In this document: positions 1 through 9,791 of the stretch, piece by piece | Layout of the letters: every line of letters begins with the position of its first letter | Position numbering within the stretch: the stretch's first letter is position 1 | Assembly: GCF_020171625.1 (NCBI RefSeq) | Contig: NZ_JAIUZY010000006.1 | Span: 124,001 to 188,000 of the forward strand | DNA length: 64,000 bases | Direction: 5' to 3' | Source of the DNA: Salipiger bermudensis | GTDB taxonomy: Bacteria; Pseudomonadota; Alphaproteobacteria; Rhodobacterales; Rhodobacteraceae | Translations under genes and position numbers: made by a program | Notes under the pieces: model-generated | Databases searched by the model: none | What the model saw: the letters and a program-made list of their open reading frames with translations, nothing else | What the model was told of the DNA's origin: nothing

Positions 1-249
1 AAAATTCCGTCGCTTTGAGAATGGCATATCCGCGCAAGGGAGTGTCATACTTTTTCACGTATGGGAGTGCGGGGATCGGGAGGGGCAGGGGCCGCTTCGC
101 CCACCTCAGACCGCGCGGATATGGCGGTTCGGTGATCGCCCGGGACCACCAGCGAGGCGGGAAGCCCGGCGCCAAAAGCAGCGGCGCCCGCACCCGTATT
201 CTAGACCCGGTCCCGCCGCCCCGGACTACCAGAACGGCGGGCTCGGTGC
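1..249. other. Left edge, no gene seen
   Basis: Non-coding stretch downstream of the minus-strand dehydrogenase. The one open frame across it has no recognisable protein character. A weak G+C-rich inverted repeat sits around 165-190 but lacks a clear T-run, so no terminator is called. Confidence 0.5.
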
Positions 250-1287
250 TCACTCGGGCATGACGATCTGCAGCTTCACGTCCGTTTCCCGGGCCTCGAC
301 GGCGCGGTCGAAGGCCGCGATGCTGTCGGCGAAAGGAATGCTGTCCGAGATCAGCGGCGTGAGATCCACCTTGCCCGACGCCATGAGCGCAATGGCGCGG
401 TCGTAGACGTTGGCATAGCGGAACACGGTCTCGAGCCGCAGTTCCTTGGCCTGCAGGCCGACGATGTCCACCGGGACCGGATCGACCGGCATCCCGACCA
501 GCACGATGGTGCCGCCGGGCCGTGCCAGCTGGGGCATCCCCAGAACCGCAGGCGCCGCGCCCGAGCATTCGAAGACCACGTCCGCGCCCCATCCGCCGGT
601 GCGTTTGGCCACCGCCTCGGCGACTGGCGTCTCGCGGATGTTGACGACCTCGATGCCGTCGTACCCGGCGATGATGTCGAGCTTCTGCTGCGCCAGATCC
701 GCGACGATCACCTTGGCGCATCCACCGGCAAGCGCCGCGAGCGCCACCATCATGCCGATCGGTCCGGCCCCCGTGACCACGGCGACATCGCCCGGCTGAA
801 TGCGGGCGCGCAGGGCGGCCTGCATCCCGATGGCGAAGGGCTCGACCATCGCGCCCTCGGCAAAGCTCACGTTGTCCGGCAGCTTGTAGGTGAAGGCGGC
901 GGGATGGATGACCTCGGGCGTGAGGCAGCCATGCACCGGCGGTGTCGCCCAGAAGCGCACCGCCGGGTCGACGTTGTAGATGCCCAGCTTGCTGGCGCGG
1001 CTGTCGGGGTCGGGAATGCCGGGCTCCATGCAGACCCGGTCGCCGGGCTTGAGGTCGGTCACCTCGGCGCCGCACTCGATCACGATCCCCGACGCTTCGT
1101 GGCCGAGAACCATCGGCTCGTTCACGACGAAATGGCCGATCTTCCCGTGGGTGTAGTAATGCACGTCCGACCCGCAGATGCCGACCGTGTGCGTCTTGAT
1201 CCGCACGTCGCGAGGCCTCAGCTCCCCGGGAATGTCGAACTCGCGCAGGGCAAGCTTGCCTTTCTCTTCCAGAACCAGCGCCTTCAT
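250..1287 (-). CDS. Zinc-dependent polyol dehydrogenase (sorbitol/xylitol type)
   Basis: Medium-chain alcohol dehydrogenase of 345 residues, the usual length for L-iditol/xylitol dehydrogenases, expected to oxidise a sugar alcohol to a ketose with NAD+. Seen: the catalytic-zinc signature [10 protein letters not shown] near residue 40, GHEASGIV with the second zinc ligand pair near 64-70, and the Rossmann glycine motif [10 protein letters not shown] near 170. The [10 protein letters not shown] form and the [10 protein letters not shown] opening are typical of the sorbitol/xylitol dehydrogenase branch. The start is placed at the ATG of MKAL because GGAGG lies 7-8 bases before it; an ATG five codons upstream would put that ribosome site inside the gene. 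The structural-zinc cysteine cluster seems absent, as in sorbitol dehydrogenases. It stands alone here, and no polyol importer adjoins it inside the window, so the substrate is not fixed. Confidence 0.85.
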   Translation of the reverse strand: MKALVLEEKGKLALREFDIPGELRPRDVRIKTHTVGICGSDVHYYTHGKIGHFVVNEPMVLGHEASGIVIECGAEVTDLKPGDRVCMEPGIPDPDSRASKLGIYNVDPAVRFWATPPVHGCLTPEVIHPAAFTYKLPDNVSFAEGAMVEPFAIGMQAALRARIQPGDVAVVTGAGPIGMMVALAALAGGCAKVIVADLAQQKLDIIAGYDGIEVVNIRETPVAEAVAKRTGGWGADVVFECSGAAPAVLGMPQLARPGGTIVLVGMPVDPVPVDIVGLQAKELRLETVFRYANVYDRAIALMASGKVDLTPLISDSIPFADSIAAFDRAVEARETDVKLQIVMPE

Positions 1288-1840
1288 CTCATGCTCCTCC
1301 ATCGAATGACCGTTGGTCAGGCCTCCTCGGCCCGGTCACTGTGCTGTCCCTGCGCCACGCAGAAGTAAATCAAAACCTATGAGCCGGGGCCGTTTCGGCA
1401 CCGCGGCGGAAAATTCGTATCGGCCTCATGGCGAGAACCGCCCGAACGCCACGATGCTCCGAGGCCAAAGCTGGATGTCGCGACGTGCTCTGCATCCGAT
1501 TCGCGCGCCCCCATGGAGAGAGTGCCCGCGCTCTCCGTCCGTTCCAGTCGTGAAGCACCAACCGATCTTCCCGGCGCCCACCGAACGACAAGAGTAGGCC
1601 GCCTGTCGGCCTCAATCCGGACGTTCCGCTTCGCCCCAGAGCGGGCCAAGAAGACCAGCGCCGACCGCCACACCGCGGCACATCGCCTATCGTCTCAAGC
1701 GAGGCGTGAGGTCGTGCTGATATGTGGCGCTCTGCTCCCCACGTTTATGGTCAGGATCATAAGATGCGCATCCGGCGATGCCGCGCGCGTCAGAGCTTCG
1801 ACAGCGCTTTCCCGGACGAATTTCGAGAGGCCGTTGGAGG
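1288..1840. other. 553-bp gap, no gene seen
   Basis: Between the polyol dehydrogenase and the Omp85 remnant. Several short open frames cross it on both strands but they are arginine/serine-rich shadows with no family motif or ribosome site. It probably holds the dehydrogenase promoter at its left end; I see no convincing operator. Confidence 0.4.
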
Positions 1841-2700
1841 TTAGAATCTCTGTCCAAGCGTCAGATAGAGCTGATGGTCACCTTGGTCATTCATCGCCCA
1901 GTCTGCAGCGTAGTCGAGTTTGAATTGGCGAGACAGGCGGAAGCGCAGCCCTAGACCTGCCGCAGCGCCACCGCGGTCCGACGAAAGGTCTGAAAAGCTG
2001 TCACCCCCAGCCCCTCCGCCAACAAAGGCGACATAGCCCCAGCGAGGGCTGAGCCGTCCACGATATTCAACCTGCGCAGCCTCGGAGTGACTTGAGAGAT
2101 TTTCCAGGGACGCGAAGCCGCGCAATGAATCCGAATGGCCAACGCCGCACTGATCGAAGAACGGCGCATCGTCTCCGACCGCGCAGGCCGACGCGTTGGC
2201 CGCCAGAACGCCGTCCTCGCCGACAGCTCGATATCCGGAGAGAGAGGCGCTGGTCTTGATGTAGTCTCGATCTCCGATGTCGATATGACGATCAAAGAGA
2301 GAGTCCACCTCCGCGGCATGTGTCAAAGATGCGGAGGCCGCAATGCCGCCACTTGGGTAGAAGGTATCATCGCGGGTATCAAATTTCAGATCGAACGTCA
2401 GGCGTCGCAGCTCGACATTGAGATCGGGGCGTAGAGCCTCGGGAAGTCTCGAGAGGAATTCGGAGTCGATGCTTATGTCGGTGTCGAGATACCCCAAGGT
2501 GAAGGCAACCGAGAGGCTATCGGTAAATCCATATCCGAGCTGAACACCGCCAGCGGCTCCGGTCTCGTAGAGAGGGAAGTCGACCGTACCCAGCAGCGGC
2601 AATTCGAGCGGCAGATCGTATCGGAGCTCGGCTTCCCCGTAGAGCGCACCGAGGGTCCATCGCCCCTCGCCGAAGTTCACGCTGCCACCGAGTGCGTAGC
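1841..2700 (-). pseudogene. 5'-truncated Omp85/D15 surface-antigen beta-barrel
   Basis: C-terminal barrel of an outer-membrane Omp85 (BamA/TamA superfamily) protein, about 285 residues. Seen: alternating beta-strand sequence with terminal Phe (LTLGQRF-stop), the strand motif FDTRDDTFYPSGG, and SLRGF, the RGF signature of the L6 loop in this superfamily. No signal peptide or POTRA domain precedes it. Reading upstream in frame, beta-barrel character ends at about 2700 and the frame becomes an antisense shadow of the TRAP gene on the other strand. So the 5' half of the gene is missing and no start is available. The coding part still has no stop or frameshift, which suggests the truncation is fairly recent. 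It faces the DctM remnant across a common breakpoint. Confidence 0.75.
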
Positions 2701-3469
2701 CAGTGCTGCCGGCATCATCCCGGGGCTTTTGATGGCGGGCTCCATGCTTGCGGTGAGCATCTTTCTGGCATGGAAGAATGGCTTCCCGCAGCACGAGCCC
2801 ACGGCAATTCTTGCCGCGATCATGGCCTTCCTGGTTTCCTTGCCGGCGCTGCTGGTCCCTGTCGTTATCCTCGGTGGCATCCTGTCGGGATTGACCACGG
2901 TCACTGAGGCATCGGCTTTCGCCGCGGTCTACACTCTGCTGGTCGGCATACTGCTGTATCGCCGGCTCACCTGGGCAAAGATCTGGGACGCTCTGGTCGT
3001 CACGATCCGGTTCTCCGGCGTGGTCTTCTTTCTGTTCGCAGCCTCTTCGGTGCTGTCCTGGTTCGTGGTGCGCTCCGGCCTTGCGCGTGACGCTGCCGAC
3101 ATCATCTCCGGGGTCTCCGATAGCCGGACCATTCAGCTGCTCCTCGTGATCGCCTTTCTGATCCTGCTGGGGACCGTGATGGACGTTCTTCCGGCGTTGG
3201 TTGTCGTCGGGCCGATCCTGCACCCCACCATGGTCGGACTGGGGTTCGACAGCCTGCATTTCGCGATCATAATGATCGTCACGCTGAACGTGTCTAACAT
3301 CACTCCGCCGGTCGGCATGACGCTGCTGACCGCTGCAAAGATCGCCGAAGTGCCGACCGAGCGCGTCATCGTTGCCGCGGTGCCGTTCTTCATCGCGGTG
3401 ATCGTCTCGATCCTTCTGCTGGCTTTCATCCCGTCACTGTCGCTTTGGGTGCCCACTCTGCTCGACTGA
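2701..3469 (+). pseudogene. 5'-truncated TRAP transporter large permease (DctM family)
   Basis: The last ~255 residues of a DctM-type permease; intact family members have about 425. Homology begins near 2702 with AAGIIPGLLMAG, a motif that normally lies in the middle of DctM, and runs through TTVTEASAF, the membrane segments and NITPPVGMTLL to the natural C-terminus WVPTLLD. A TTG/ATG pair at 2729-2734 could be used for translation but has no proper upstream protein, so the transporter cannot be functional as encoded here. No dctQ or dctP partner is adjacent, whereas the two other TRAP systems in this window are complete. The loss ends exactly where the Omp85 fragment on the other strand also ends, so one event probably created both. 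Confidence 0.8.
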
Positions 3470-4232
3470 CCCGAACGTACGGCTGAATATGGGCATCGCG
3501 TGCCATGGCGCTCGTAGCGATGCCTGGGCGCTTGCGTAGCCCGGGGCGACGACCAGTGGGCGATGGAGAACGGCGGACACCATTGGCGTTTAGCGCCGCC
3601 GGCCGCAGAAACGTCAGCTAATAGCGAGTGCAAGCCTAACGGATAATTACATAATCCGTATTCTGCGTATTTGGGGGGGGTGAGCGCGGCACGTGGCTTT
3701 GCCGCACAAGTCTTATGGCGGATTCATCTTGTGAACTCGGTATCGGTATCTGGCCCGCATTCGCAAGCCGACACCCCAGACCTAAAAGACCAGATCCCGG
3801 CCAGCCTGTAACGACGCGCTGACGCGCCGTGGCTCGCTGACGATCGAGTGCGATCCCGGGTTGAGCCCGGAGGTGCCCGACGTAGCGTCATCGCTGGCAC
3901 CCGGCGGCATGAATCTGATCTGCGGGACCTACGCGTTGCGGGTCGCCCACAGGGGCGCCGACCGGGGGATCTGCTTTGACCGTGGAGAGGACGGCGAAGA
4001 CGGCGCGCCGGAAGAACGTGTCACCCCGCCGAAGACCAATCGCAGCGCGCGTGTCCTGTCGCAGGCCACCGGCCACTGGCAGCCAGAGGGCGCCGATTGC
4101 GTTTCCCCCGCCGGGCGGATGGCCGCGCGCAGCCGGTCGGTTTGGTCTTGTCGAGATCCGGTCCGCCCCTTGATGCGACGGCCCGCCCCCGACCGAGCTT
4201 CCCGCCGCCAGGTCCGGGCGCGGCGTGCAACG
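3470..4232. other. Non-coding stretch after the DctM remnant
   Basis: About 760 bp without a supportable gene, apart from the short possible transposase relic at 3783-3869. A run of eight G lies near 3671. Open frames here are out of character with neighbouring genes and carry no ribosome site or motif. It looks like decayed DNA between the rearranged region and the end of the pdxA operon. Confidence 0.4.
3783..3869 (+). mobile_element. Possible IS5-family transposase relic
   Basis: In one frame (3810-3860) the sequence reads NDALTRRGSLTI followed by two changed residues and DPG. I recall N-D-A-L-x-R-R-G-S-L-T-I/V-W-F-D-P as the N-terminal signature of IS5-group (IS427-like) transposases. 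Only about 17 codons match; an in-frame stop precedes them and nothing recognisable follows. It lies next to the broken gene pair at 1841-3469, which fits a past insertion. It is too short for certainty and could be coincidence. Confidence 0.35.
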
Positions 4233-4271
4233 AAAAGGGCCTCCTCGCCGGGGAGTGCGGCGAGGAGGCCC
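4233..4271 (-). terminator. Rho-independent terminator of the pdxA operon
   Basis: Perfect 13-bp stem (GGGCCTCCTCGCC at 4237-4249 pairing with 4259-4271) around a 9-base loop, followed on the minus strand by TTTT (4236-4233). It lies 26 bases after the stop codon of the PdxA-like gene, where the six-gene minus-strand operon should end. Confidence 0.85.
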
Positions 4272-4297
4272 TGTTGCGGCCCGCGCGGTTCCCCTGT

Positions 4298-5287
4298 TCA
4301 GGCCGCGACGGCCCGCTTCGCGGTCGCCAGCTTGCCGGCGTAATCCAGCGCTGCCAGCATGTTGACGTGGTTGGCCTTGCCCGTGCCCGCGATGTCGAAG
4401 GCCGTGCCGTGATCGACCGAACAGCGGTCGATCGGCAGGCCCAGAGACACGTTCACCGCGGTGTCGAACGCGATGAGCTTGATCGGAATGTGGCCCTGAT
4501 CATGATACTGCGCGATCACAAGGTCGAACGCGCCGGTATTGGCGCGGTGATAGACCGTGTCGGCCGAGATCGGCCCGGTCACATCGATGCCCTCGGCCTT
4601 GGCCATCTCGACACCCGGCGTGATCTGCAGATCGTCCTCGCGGCCGAAAAGCCCGCCCTCGCCGCAATGCGGGTTGATCCCCGCAACCGCGATGCGCGGA
4701 CGCTCGATCCCCATGCGGCGCAGGTGGGTGTGGCCGGTGCGGATGGTCTCGAGCACGCGCTCGGGGGTGGCGCGGTCGATGGCGTCCTTCAGCGACACGT
4801 GGGTCGAGACGTGAAGCACGTTGAGCGTGGGCGAGGCCAGCAGCATCCACGACGACTTGCAGCCCGTGAGATGCGCAAGCATCCCGGTGTGGCCGTCATA
4901 GTGATGCCCGGCGGCATTCAGGGCTGCCTTGTTGATCGGTGCGGTGACGATGCACGAGGCCGCGCCGGAACTGGTCAGCTCGACGGCCTTCTTGATGTAG
5001 CGGAAGCAGGCCTCGCCGCAGGCATCTGACAACACACCGAAGTCTCCCGGCAGTCCCTCGGTCGGTACGTCGATGATCTGCAGCGCGGCGGCGTCGCCCG
5101 CGCCCTGCTCCCGCAGCGCGAGGTCGAGCCCGCAGGCCGTCACGGCGCGCGCCATGGTGTCGGCATCGCCGATCACCGCGTAGCGGGCGCGCTCTTTGGG
5201 CGACAGCGAGGCCATCGCCTTGACGGTGACTTCGGCGCCAACGCCGGACGGGTCGCCCATGGTGATGACGATGGGTTGCTCTGACAT
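4298..5287 (-). CDS. pdxA: PdxA2-like 4-phospho-acid-sugar dehydrogenase
   Basis: 329 residues, full length for the PdxA family, which oxidises the 3-hydroxyl of a 4-phosphorylated four-carbon acid and decarboxylates it. Seen: N-terminal [12 protein letters not shown], the histidine stretches [13 protein letters not shown] and [24 protein letters not shown], and [11 protein letters not shown]. The last motif is the form I associate with PdxA2 proteins, which act on D-threonate/D-erythronate 4-phosphate, rather than with the vitamin B6 enzyme (YHDQGLxxLK). It is the last gene of the tctB-C-A operon, and a DUF1537 sugar-acid kinase lies in the divergent unit. In known pathways this kinase/PdxA2 pair yields DHAP and CO2 from a C4 acid. 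Ribosome site GGAGAG precedes the ATG. The role in acid-sugar catabolism is inferred from context; a B6 role is less likely. Confidence 0.8.
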   Translation of the reverse strand: MSEQPIVITMGDPSGVGAEVTVKAMASLSPKERARYAVIGDADTMARAVTACGLDLALREQGAGDAAALQIIDVPTEGLPGDFGVLSDACGEACFRYIKKAVELTSSGAASCIVTAPINKAALNAAGHHYDGHTGMLAHLTGCKSSWMLLASPTLNVLHVSTHVSLKDAIDRATPERVLETIRTGHTHLRRMGIERPRIAVAGINPHCGEGGLFGREDDLQITPGVEMAKAEGIDVTGPISADTVYHRANTGAFDLVIAQYHDQGHIPIKLIAFDTAVNVSLGLPIDRCSVDHGTAFDIAGTGKANHVNMLAALDYAGKLATAKRAVAA

Positions 5288-5318
5288 CTTTGTCTCTCCG
5301 GATTTGCGTGCCGCGCCC

Positions 5319-6296
5319 TCAGCGGGCGGCGAGCGCGTCTGCGTTCAACATGCGCGGCGGGGTCTCGCCCGCCAGCACCGCGTCGAGGCTTTCGATCACC
5401 ATCAGCCCGACATTCTCGAGCGCTTCGCGTGTGTCGGCCCCGGAATGCGGGGTGAAGACGGCATTGGGATGCGAAAACACCGGGTGCGAGGTGTCGGGCG
5501 GCTCGGAGACATAGGCGTCGATGGCGACACCGCCGAGCTGACCGCTTTCCAGAGCTTTTGCCACCGCGTCGAGATCGACGACCTCGCCGCGCGCGAGGTT
5601 GATCAGCTTTGCGCCGTGCTTGATCTGTGCGAGGGTCGCCTCGTTGATCAGCGCAGCGTTGTCCGCCCCGCCGAAGACATGAAGCGAGAGGTAGTCGGAT
5701 TGCGCCAGCAACGCCTCGAGCGGCAGAAACCGCACGCCATGCTCGGCGGCGAAGGCCTCATCGAGATACTTGTCGGTGGCGACCACCTGCATGCCCAGAC
5801 CGCGCGCCAGCTTGGCCAGCCGCTTGCCGATATTGCCAAGCCCCACGATGCCGAGCGTCTTGCCGCCCAACTGTGTGCCGATGCGGCGATCCCAGCCGCC
5901 GGCGGTCACCGATGCGTGGCCCTGCGGGATCCAGCGCGCCATGGAAAACATCAGCCCCACCGCGAGTTCGGCAACCGCGTCGGCATTGGCCGCGGGGGTG
6001 TTGCAGACCGGCAACCCGGCGCCGGTGCAGGCGGGGATATCGATATTGTCGACCCCGACGCCATGCTTGACCACCGCGCGCAGCCTGCCGCCTTGCGCCA
6101 GCGTCTCGGGTGTCACCGGCACAAGGCCAACCACCAGCGCGTCGGCGCGAGCGATATGCTCCGAAAGGCCGCCATCGGGTTTGCCAGGATCGGCGCAGGT
6201 GATGAACTCCCAGCCGCGCTCGGCGATCAGGTCAGGCACCCGGCCATGCTTTCCGAAGCCCGGCGAGGTGCTGACGATGACGGGTTTGCCAGCCAT
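5319..6296 (-). CDS. D-2-hydroxyacid dehydrogenase (phosphoglycerate dehydrogenase-like)
   Basis: 325-residue NAD(H)-dependent dehydrogenase that should interconvert a 2-hydroxyacid and a 2-oxoacid. Seen: substrate-loop motif [12 protein letters not shown], the Rossmann motif [18 protein letters not shown] near residue 150, and the catalytic triad Arg in [10 protein letters not shown], Glu in DAYVSEPP and His in [12 protein letters not shown]. It lacks the C-terminal ACT/regulatory domain of biosynthetic SerA, so a catabolic role is likelier. Start chosen at the ATG that overlaps the stop of the DapA-family gene by one base (TGATG), showing translational coupling. An upstream start would run deep into that gene. 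In this operon it could reduce or oxidise a 2-oxo intermediate released by the aldolase. Confidence 0.85.
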   Translation of the reverse strand: MAGKPVIVSTSPGFGKHGRVPDLIAERGWEFITCADPGKPDGGLSEHIARADALVVGLVPVTPETLAQGGRLRAVVKHGVGVDNIDIPACTGAGLPVCNTPAANADAVAELAVGLMFSMARWIPQGHASVTAGGWDRRIGTQLGGKTLGIVGLGNIGKRLAKLARGLGMQVVATDKYLDEAFAAEHGVRFLPLEALLAQSDYLSLHVFGGADNAALINEATLAQIKHGAKLINLARGEVVDLDAVAKALESGQLGGVAIDAYVSEPPDTSHPVFSHPNAVFTPHSGADTREALENVGLMVIESLDAVLAGETPPRMLNADALAAR

Positions 6297-7183
6297 CAGA
6301 GCAGCTCGTATGTCTTGAGGATCGCCTCGATCTGCTTGTCCTGCTCGGGATCGGGCAGCAGCGCCGGCTGGCGCGAGGCGCCGACCGACGGATCCATCAC
6401 CCAAAGCGCCCGCTTCACCAGCGCCGGCGGGTATCCGAGCTTGTAGAGATCGGTGCGGAAGCTGCCATAGGTCTTCTGCGCCTTCGCGGCGCCCGCCTCG
6501 TCACCGGCATTGAAGCACGACACGATCTTGGCGAGCACCTCGGGCATGACGTTGCCAAGCCCGGAGATCGCGCCCTTGGCGCCGTTCTGGAAGGCCCAGT
6601 GCACGAGGTGGTCGGGGCCGGAATAGACGTCGAAGCCCTCTTCCTCGCGGCCCACCGCCATGTACTGCTCGAGGGTGTCCTGCGCGCCGCCCGAGTCCTT
6701 GATGCCAGCGATGTTCGGGTGCTTCGCCAGCACCCGCGCGGTCTCGGGCTCGATATGGTTCTGGGTGCGGGCGGGAATGTCATAGAGATAGACCGGCGTC
6801 GACACGGCGTCGGCGACTGTGGTGAAGTGGCGCACCAGCCCGTCCTGCGTGCAGGCGATGAAGAAAGGCGTGATCACCGCGATGCCATCCACGCCGATCC
6901 GGTCGAATTCCTTGGCCAGCGCCACGGTTTCGAAGGTGGCGGGCATGCCGGCGTTGACGATGACCTTGGCGCGGCCATCGACCTCGGCGACGACCTCCTC
7001 GGTCAGCCTCACCTTCTCATCAAAGGTCAGCGCCGAGAAATCGCCATTGGTGCCGGCGCACATGATGTTGTTGCCAGCGGCCACCTGGCGGCGCACCTGC
7101 GCGCGTGTGGCCTCGTAGTTGATCGTCTCGTCGTCGTTGAAACAGGTGACGAGGGCGACAAAGGCCTCTTTCTGCGAACTCAT
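6296..7183 (-). CDS. DapA-family class I aldolase/dehydratase
   Basis: 295 residues, a TIM-barrel of the dihydrodipicolinate synthase/N-acetylneuraminate lyase superfamily, which forms a Schiff base with a 2-oxoacid. Seen: CAGTNGDFSALTFDEK at the position of the usual GTTGE motif, the catalytic Tyr in YLYDIPART, the Schiff-base Lys in IAGIKDSGG, and a conserved SGPDHLV segment. GTNGDF instead of GTTGEF argues against true DapA. Such paralogues split or dehydrate sugar-acid-derived 2-oxoacids (KDG aldolase, KDG dehydratase, hydroxy-oxoglutarate aldolases). Within a TTT-importer operon next to a 2-hydroxyacid dehydrogenase and a PdxA2-like enzyme, a catabolic cleavage step is likely. Ribosome site AAGGAG precedes the ATG. 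Confidence 0.85.
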   Translation of the reverse strand: MSSQKEAFVALVTCFNDDETINYEATRAQVRRQVAAGNNIMCAGTNGDFSALTFDEKVRLTEEVVAEVDGRAKVIVNAGMPATFETVALAKEFDRIGVDGIAVITPFFIACTQDGLVRHFTTVADAVSTPVYLYDIPARTQNHIEPETARVLAKHPNIAGIKDSGGAQDTLEQYMAVGREEEGFDVYSGPDHLVHWAFQNGAKGAISGLGNVMPEVLAKIVSCFNAGDEAGAAKAQKTYGSFRTDLYKLGYPPALVKRALWVMDPSVGASRQPALLPDPEQDKQIEAILKTYELL

Positions 7184-7198
7184 GCGAGGGCTCCTTGG

Positions 7199-8683
7199 TC
7201 AGATGTTTTGCGCGGCGCGCCGGCGCTGGATCGCGCGGGAGAGGAAAGGCCAGCCGGCGGAAAGCACGGTCAGGGCGAGGAACAGCAGCGTGATCGGCGT
7301 CGAGATGAAGGCGAGCACGTTGTCGTCGTTCTGCAGCAGACCGCGGCGAAGGTTGGATTCGAGCAACGGGCCGAGGATCAGCGCGATGCAAAGCGCCGCT
7401 TGGCTGAAGCCGAACTTGTTCATGCCCCACCCCAGTACGCCAAAGCCCACCATGGTGTAGAGATCGACCGGGTTCAGGTTGATCGAGAAAGCGCCGATGA
7501 AGCAGAAGACCACGATCGACATGGCCAGAAGGCGCCGCGGGATCATCAGGATGCGGCTGAACAGCGGGATCAGGGCCATGCCGAAGATGAACATGAAGAT
7601 CGTCGCGATGAAGGTGCCGCCGAACATGCCCACGACCACGTCGGGGTTGGTCTGGAACAGCATCGGTCCCGGCGCGAGGCCCTGGATCAGCAGACCGCCC
7701 ATCAGCACCGCGGTCACCACGTCACCGGGGATGCCGAGCGCCAGAAGCGGGATCAGGGCCGAAGCGCAGACCGCGTTGTTGGCGGATTCCGTGGCGGCGA
7801 TGCCGGGCGCGTAGCCGGTGCCGAATTTCTCCGGCGTCTTCGACGCACGGCGCGTCTCGTTGTAGGAGATCCACGAGGCCGTGCCCGAGCCGGTGCCCGG
7901 AATGATGCCGATCAGCGTGCCGATGAGCGAGCCGCGGATCAGCGCACCGCGGCTCTCCTTCATGTCTGCGCGGCTTGGCCAACGGCCCGAGACGGTCTTG
8001 ATCGGCTCCTCGTCGGCGGCGATGCGCTCCATCTGGGTGAAGACCTCCGAGAGCGCGAAGAGGCCGATGAGGGCGGGGGTGAAGGCGAAGCCCGAGGCAA
8101 AGCCCTGTATCCCGAACGTATAGCGCATTACCCCCGAGATCGGGTCGGCGCCGACGGTGGAGATCAGGATGCCCAGCAGTCCCGAGATCGCGCCCTTGAG
8201 CAGATCACCCGAGAGCGAGGCGATGATGGTCAGGCCGAAGAGCGCCAGCGCGAAATATTCCGGTGCGCCGAATTCGAGCGCGATCCCGGCAAGCTGCGGC
8301 GCCAGCGTGGCCAGCACGATGGCGGCGATCAGGCCGCCGATGGTCGATGCGATGGTCGCCATGCCGAGCGCCTTGCCGGCCTCGCCACGCTGCGCCATCG
8401 GGTAGCCGTCGAGCACCGTCGCCGCCGAGGCTGGGGTGCCCGGCGTGCGCAGCAGGATCGACGAGACGCAGCCGCCATAGATGCCGCCGATATAGATGCC
8501 GATCAGCATGTTCAGACCCATCACCGGGGTCATGCCGAAGGTCAGCGGGATCAGCAGCGCCACGCCCATGGTCGCGGTCAGGCCCGGCAACGCGCCGATG
8601 ACGAGCCCGCCCAGCGTGCCGGCGGCGATGGTCAGCAGCACCTGCAGATCGAGAAGCGGGGTAAGAAAGGCGATGGAATCCAT
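7199..8683 (-). CDS. tctA: TctA large permease of a tripartite tricarboxylate transporter
   Basis: 494 residues with about 10-12 membrane segments, the usual TctA length. Seen: N-terminal GTLGGLVIGALPGLTATMGVALLIPLTFGM, here split by the conserved glycine/proline pattern of the family; the GGIYGGCVSSILLRTPGTPAS loop; ATESANNAVCASALIPLLALGIPGD; and LAPGPMLF. It forms the sodium-symport channel of the inner membrane together with TctB (9792-10247), fed by TctC (8795-9751). The order tctB-tctC-tctA and the downstream catabolic enzymes indicate import of a sugar acid or small carboxylate. The family name does not prove that citrate is the substrate. Confidence 0.9.
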   Translation of the reverse strand: MDSIAFLTPLLDLQVLLTIAAGTLGGLVIGALPGLTATMGVALLIPLTFGMTPVMGLNMLIGIYIGGIYGGCVSSILLRTPGTPASAATVLDGYPMAQRGEAGKALGMATIASTIGGLIAAIVLATLAPQLAGIALEFGAPEYFALALFGLTIIASLSGDLLKGAISGLLGILISTVGADPISGVMRYTFGIQGFASGFAFTPALIGLFALSEVFTQMERIAADEEPIKTVSGRWPSRADMKESRGALIRGSLIGTLIGIIPGTGSGTASWISYNETRRASKTPEKFGTGYAPGIAATESANNAVCASALIPLLALGIPGDVVTAVLMGGLLIQGLAPGPMLFQTNPDVVVGMFGGTFIATIFMFIFGMALIPLFSRILMIPRRLLAMSIVVFCFIGAFSINLNPVDLYTMVGFGVLGWGMNKFGFSQAALCIALILGPLLESNLRRGLLQNDDNVLAFISTPITLLFLALTVLSAGWPFLSRAIQRRRAAQNI

Positions 8684-8794
8684 GACGGTCCTGAAGCTCT
8701 GTCCTGCGGCCGCGCGCGGCGGGCCATCCGTGTGTCAGAGCAGGGCGCCGTCGCGCCATGCCCCGGTGTGAGGCGCCCTAGGGCGCGCATGGGA

Positions 8795-9751
8795 TCAGTT
8801 GTTCATGCCCAGCATGTCGAGCTTTTTGAGCACAGACTTGGTGGTCTCCATGTCCTTGCGGGCACGGGCCTCGAACTCTTCGCCATTCTCGTATGTGACG
8901 AACTCGCCCATGTCGGTCAGTGTCTTGACGAACTCCTCGTCGGTGGCGACCTTTTCGACCGCGTCACGCAGCCAGGCCACCGTCGCCTCGTCCATGCCCT
9001 TGGGGCCGATCAGGCCTTTCCACGACGACCAGGTGAAATCGACACCCTTCTCGACCGCGGTGGGGGTATCGGGGAACAGGTCGATGCGCTCGTCTTCCAT
9101 GACGAAGAGCGGGGTCATCTGGCCGGCCTCGGAGGCGGCCTTTGCCTCGGCGGGCGATGCCACCATGGCGTCGATATGGCCGCCGATGCAGGCGGTGCGG
9201 GCCTCGGACGAGCCGTTGAACGGCACCGACTCGATGGAGATGCCGGCGGCGTCGGCAAAGGCTTCGGCCGAGATCTGGTTGGCCCCGCCGGCGCCCGAGT
9301 TGCCGACCTGCGGCGCATCGGACTTGGCGTATTCGATGAAGGCATCATAGTCCGCGAAAGGCGCGTCGGCACAGGCCACCATGACCTGCAGAGAGCGGGC
9401 GTAGAGACCGATGAACTCGACATCGTCGAGCTGGTAATCGGTGCCGCCGATCAGCGGTTTGATGACCAGCGGGCCCTGCGCGCCGGCGCCCAGAGTGTAG
9501 CCGTCGGGGCGGGCGTTGATCGCCGCCGAGGAACCGATGCCGCCGCCGCCGCCGGGCTGGTTGCGCACCACCATCTGGGCGTCGAAGGCGCGCTCAAAAG
9601 CGTCGGCCACGACCCGCATCGAAAGGTCGGTGGAGCCGCCGGCCGAATATGGCACGACCACCTGGATCGGGCGCTGCGGGTAGTCCGCCGCCAGCGCGCC
9701 AGTGGCTGCGATTGCCGCGGTTGCGGCGCCGAGAAGTGCTGTCTTGAACAT
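8795..9751 (-). CDS. tctC: TctC periplasmic solute-binding protein
   Basis: 318 residues with a cleavable signal peptide (about 21 residues ending AATGALAAD). Mature protein opens with YPQRPIQVVVPYSAGGSTDLSMR, an arrangement typical of the TctC/Bug family, followed by the loop NQPGGGGGIGSSA and the motif LGAGAQGPLVIKPL. These proteins bind carboxylates through two ordered waters in a venus-flytrap cleft. Ribosome site GGGAGG precedes the ATG. It is second in the operon, between tctB and tctA, so it should deliver to that permease. Confidence 0.9.
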   Translation of the reverse strand: MFKTALLGAATAAIAATGALAADYPQRPIQVVVPYSAGGSTDLSMRVVADAFERAFDAQMVVRNQPGGGGGIGSSAAINARPDGYTLGAGAQGPLVIKPLIGGTDYQLDDVEFIGLYARSLQVMVACADAPFADYDAFIEYAKSDAPQVGNSGAGGANQISAEAFADAAGISIESVPFNGSSEARTACIGGHIDAMVASPAEAKAASEAGQMTPLFVMEDERIDLFPDTPTAVEKGVDFTWSSWKGLIGPKGMDEATVAWLRDAVEKVATDEEFVKTLTDMGEFVTYENGEEFEARARKDMETTKSVLKKLDMLGMNN

Positions 9752-9791
9752 GAAGTGTCCTCCCTTCAGATTGGTTAAACAGAACGTGAGA

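Noticed and set aside
6599-9778. A 1059-codon open frame antisense to tctA, tctC and neighbours
   Set aside because: His/Asp/Arg-rich shadow of high-GC coding sequence; the opposite strand has complete tctA/tctC/dapA motifs and ribosome sites.
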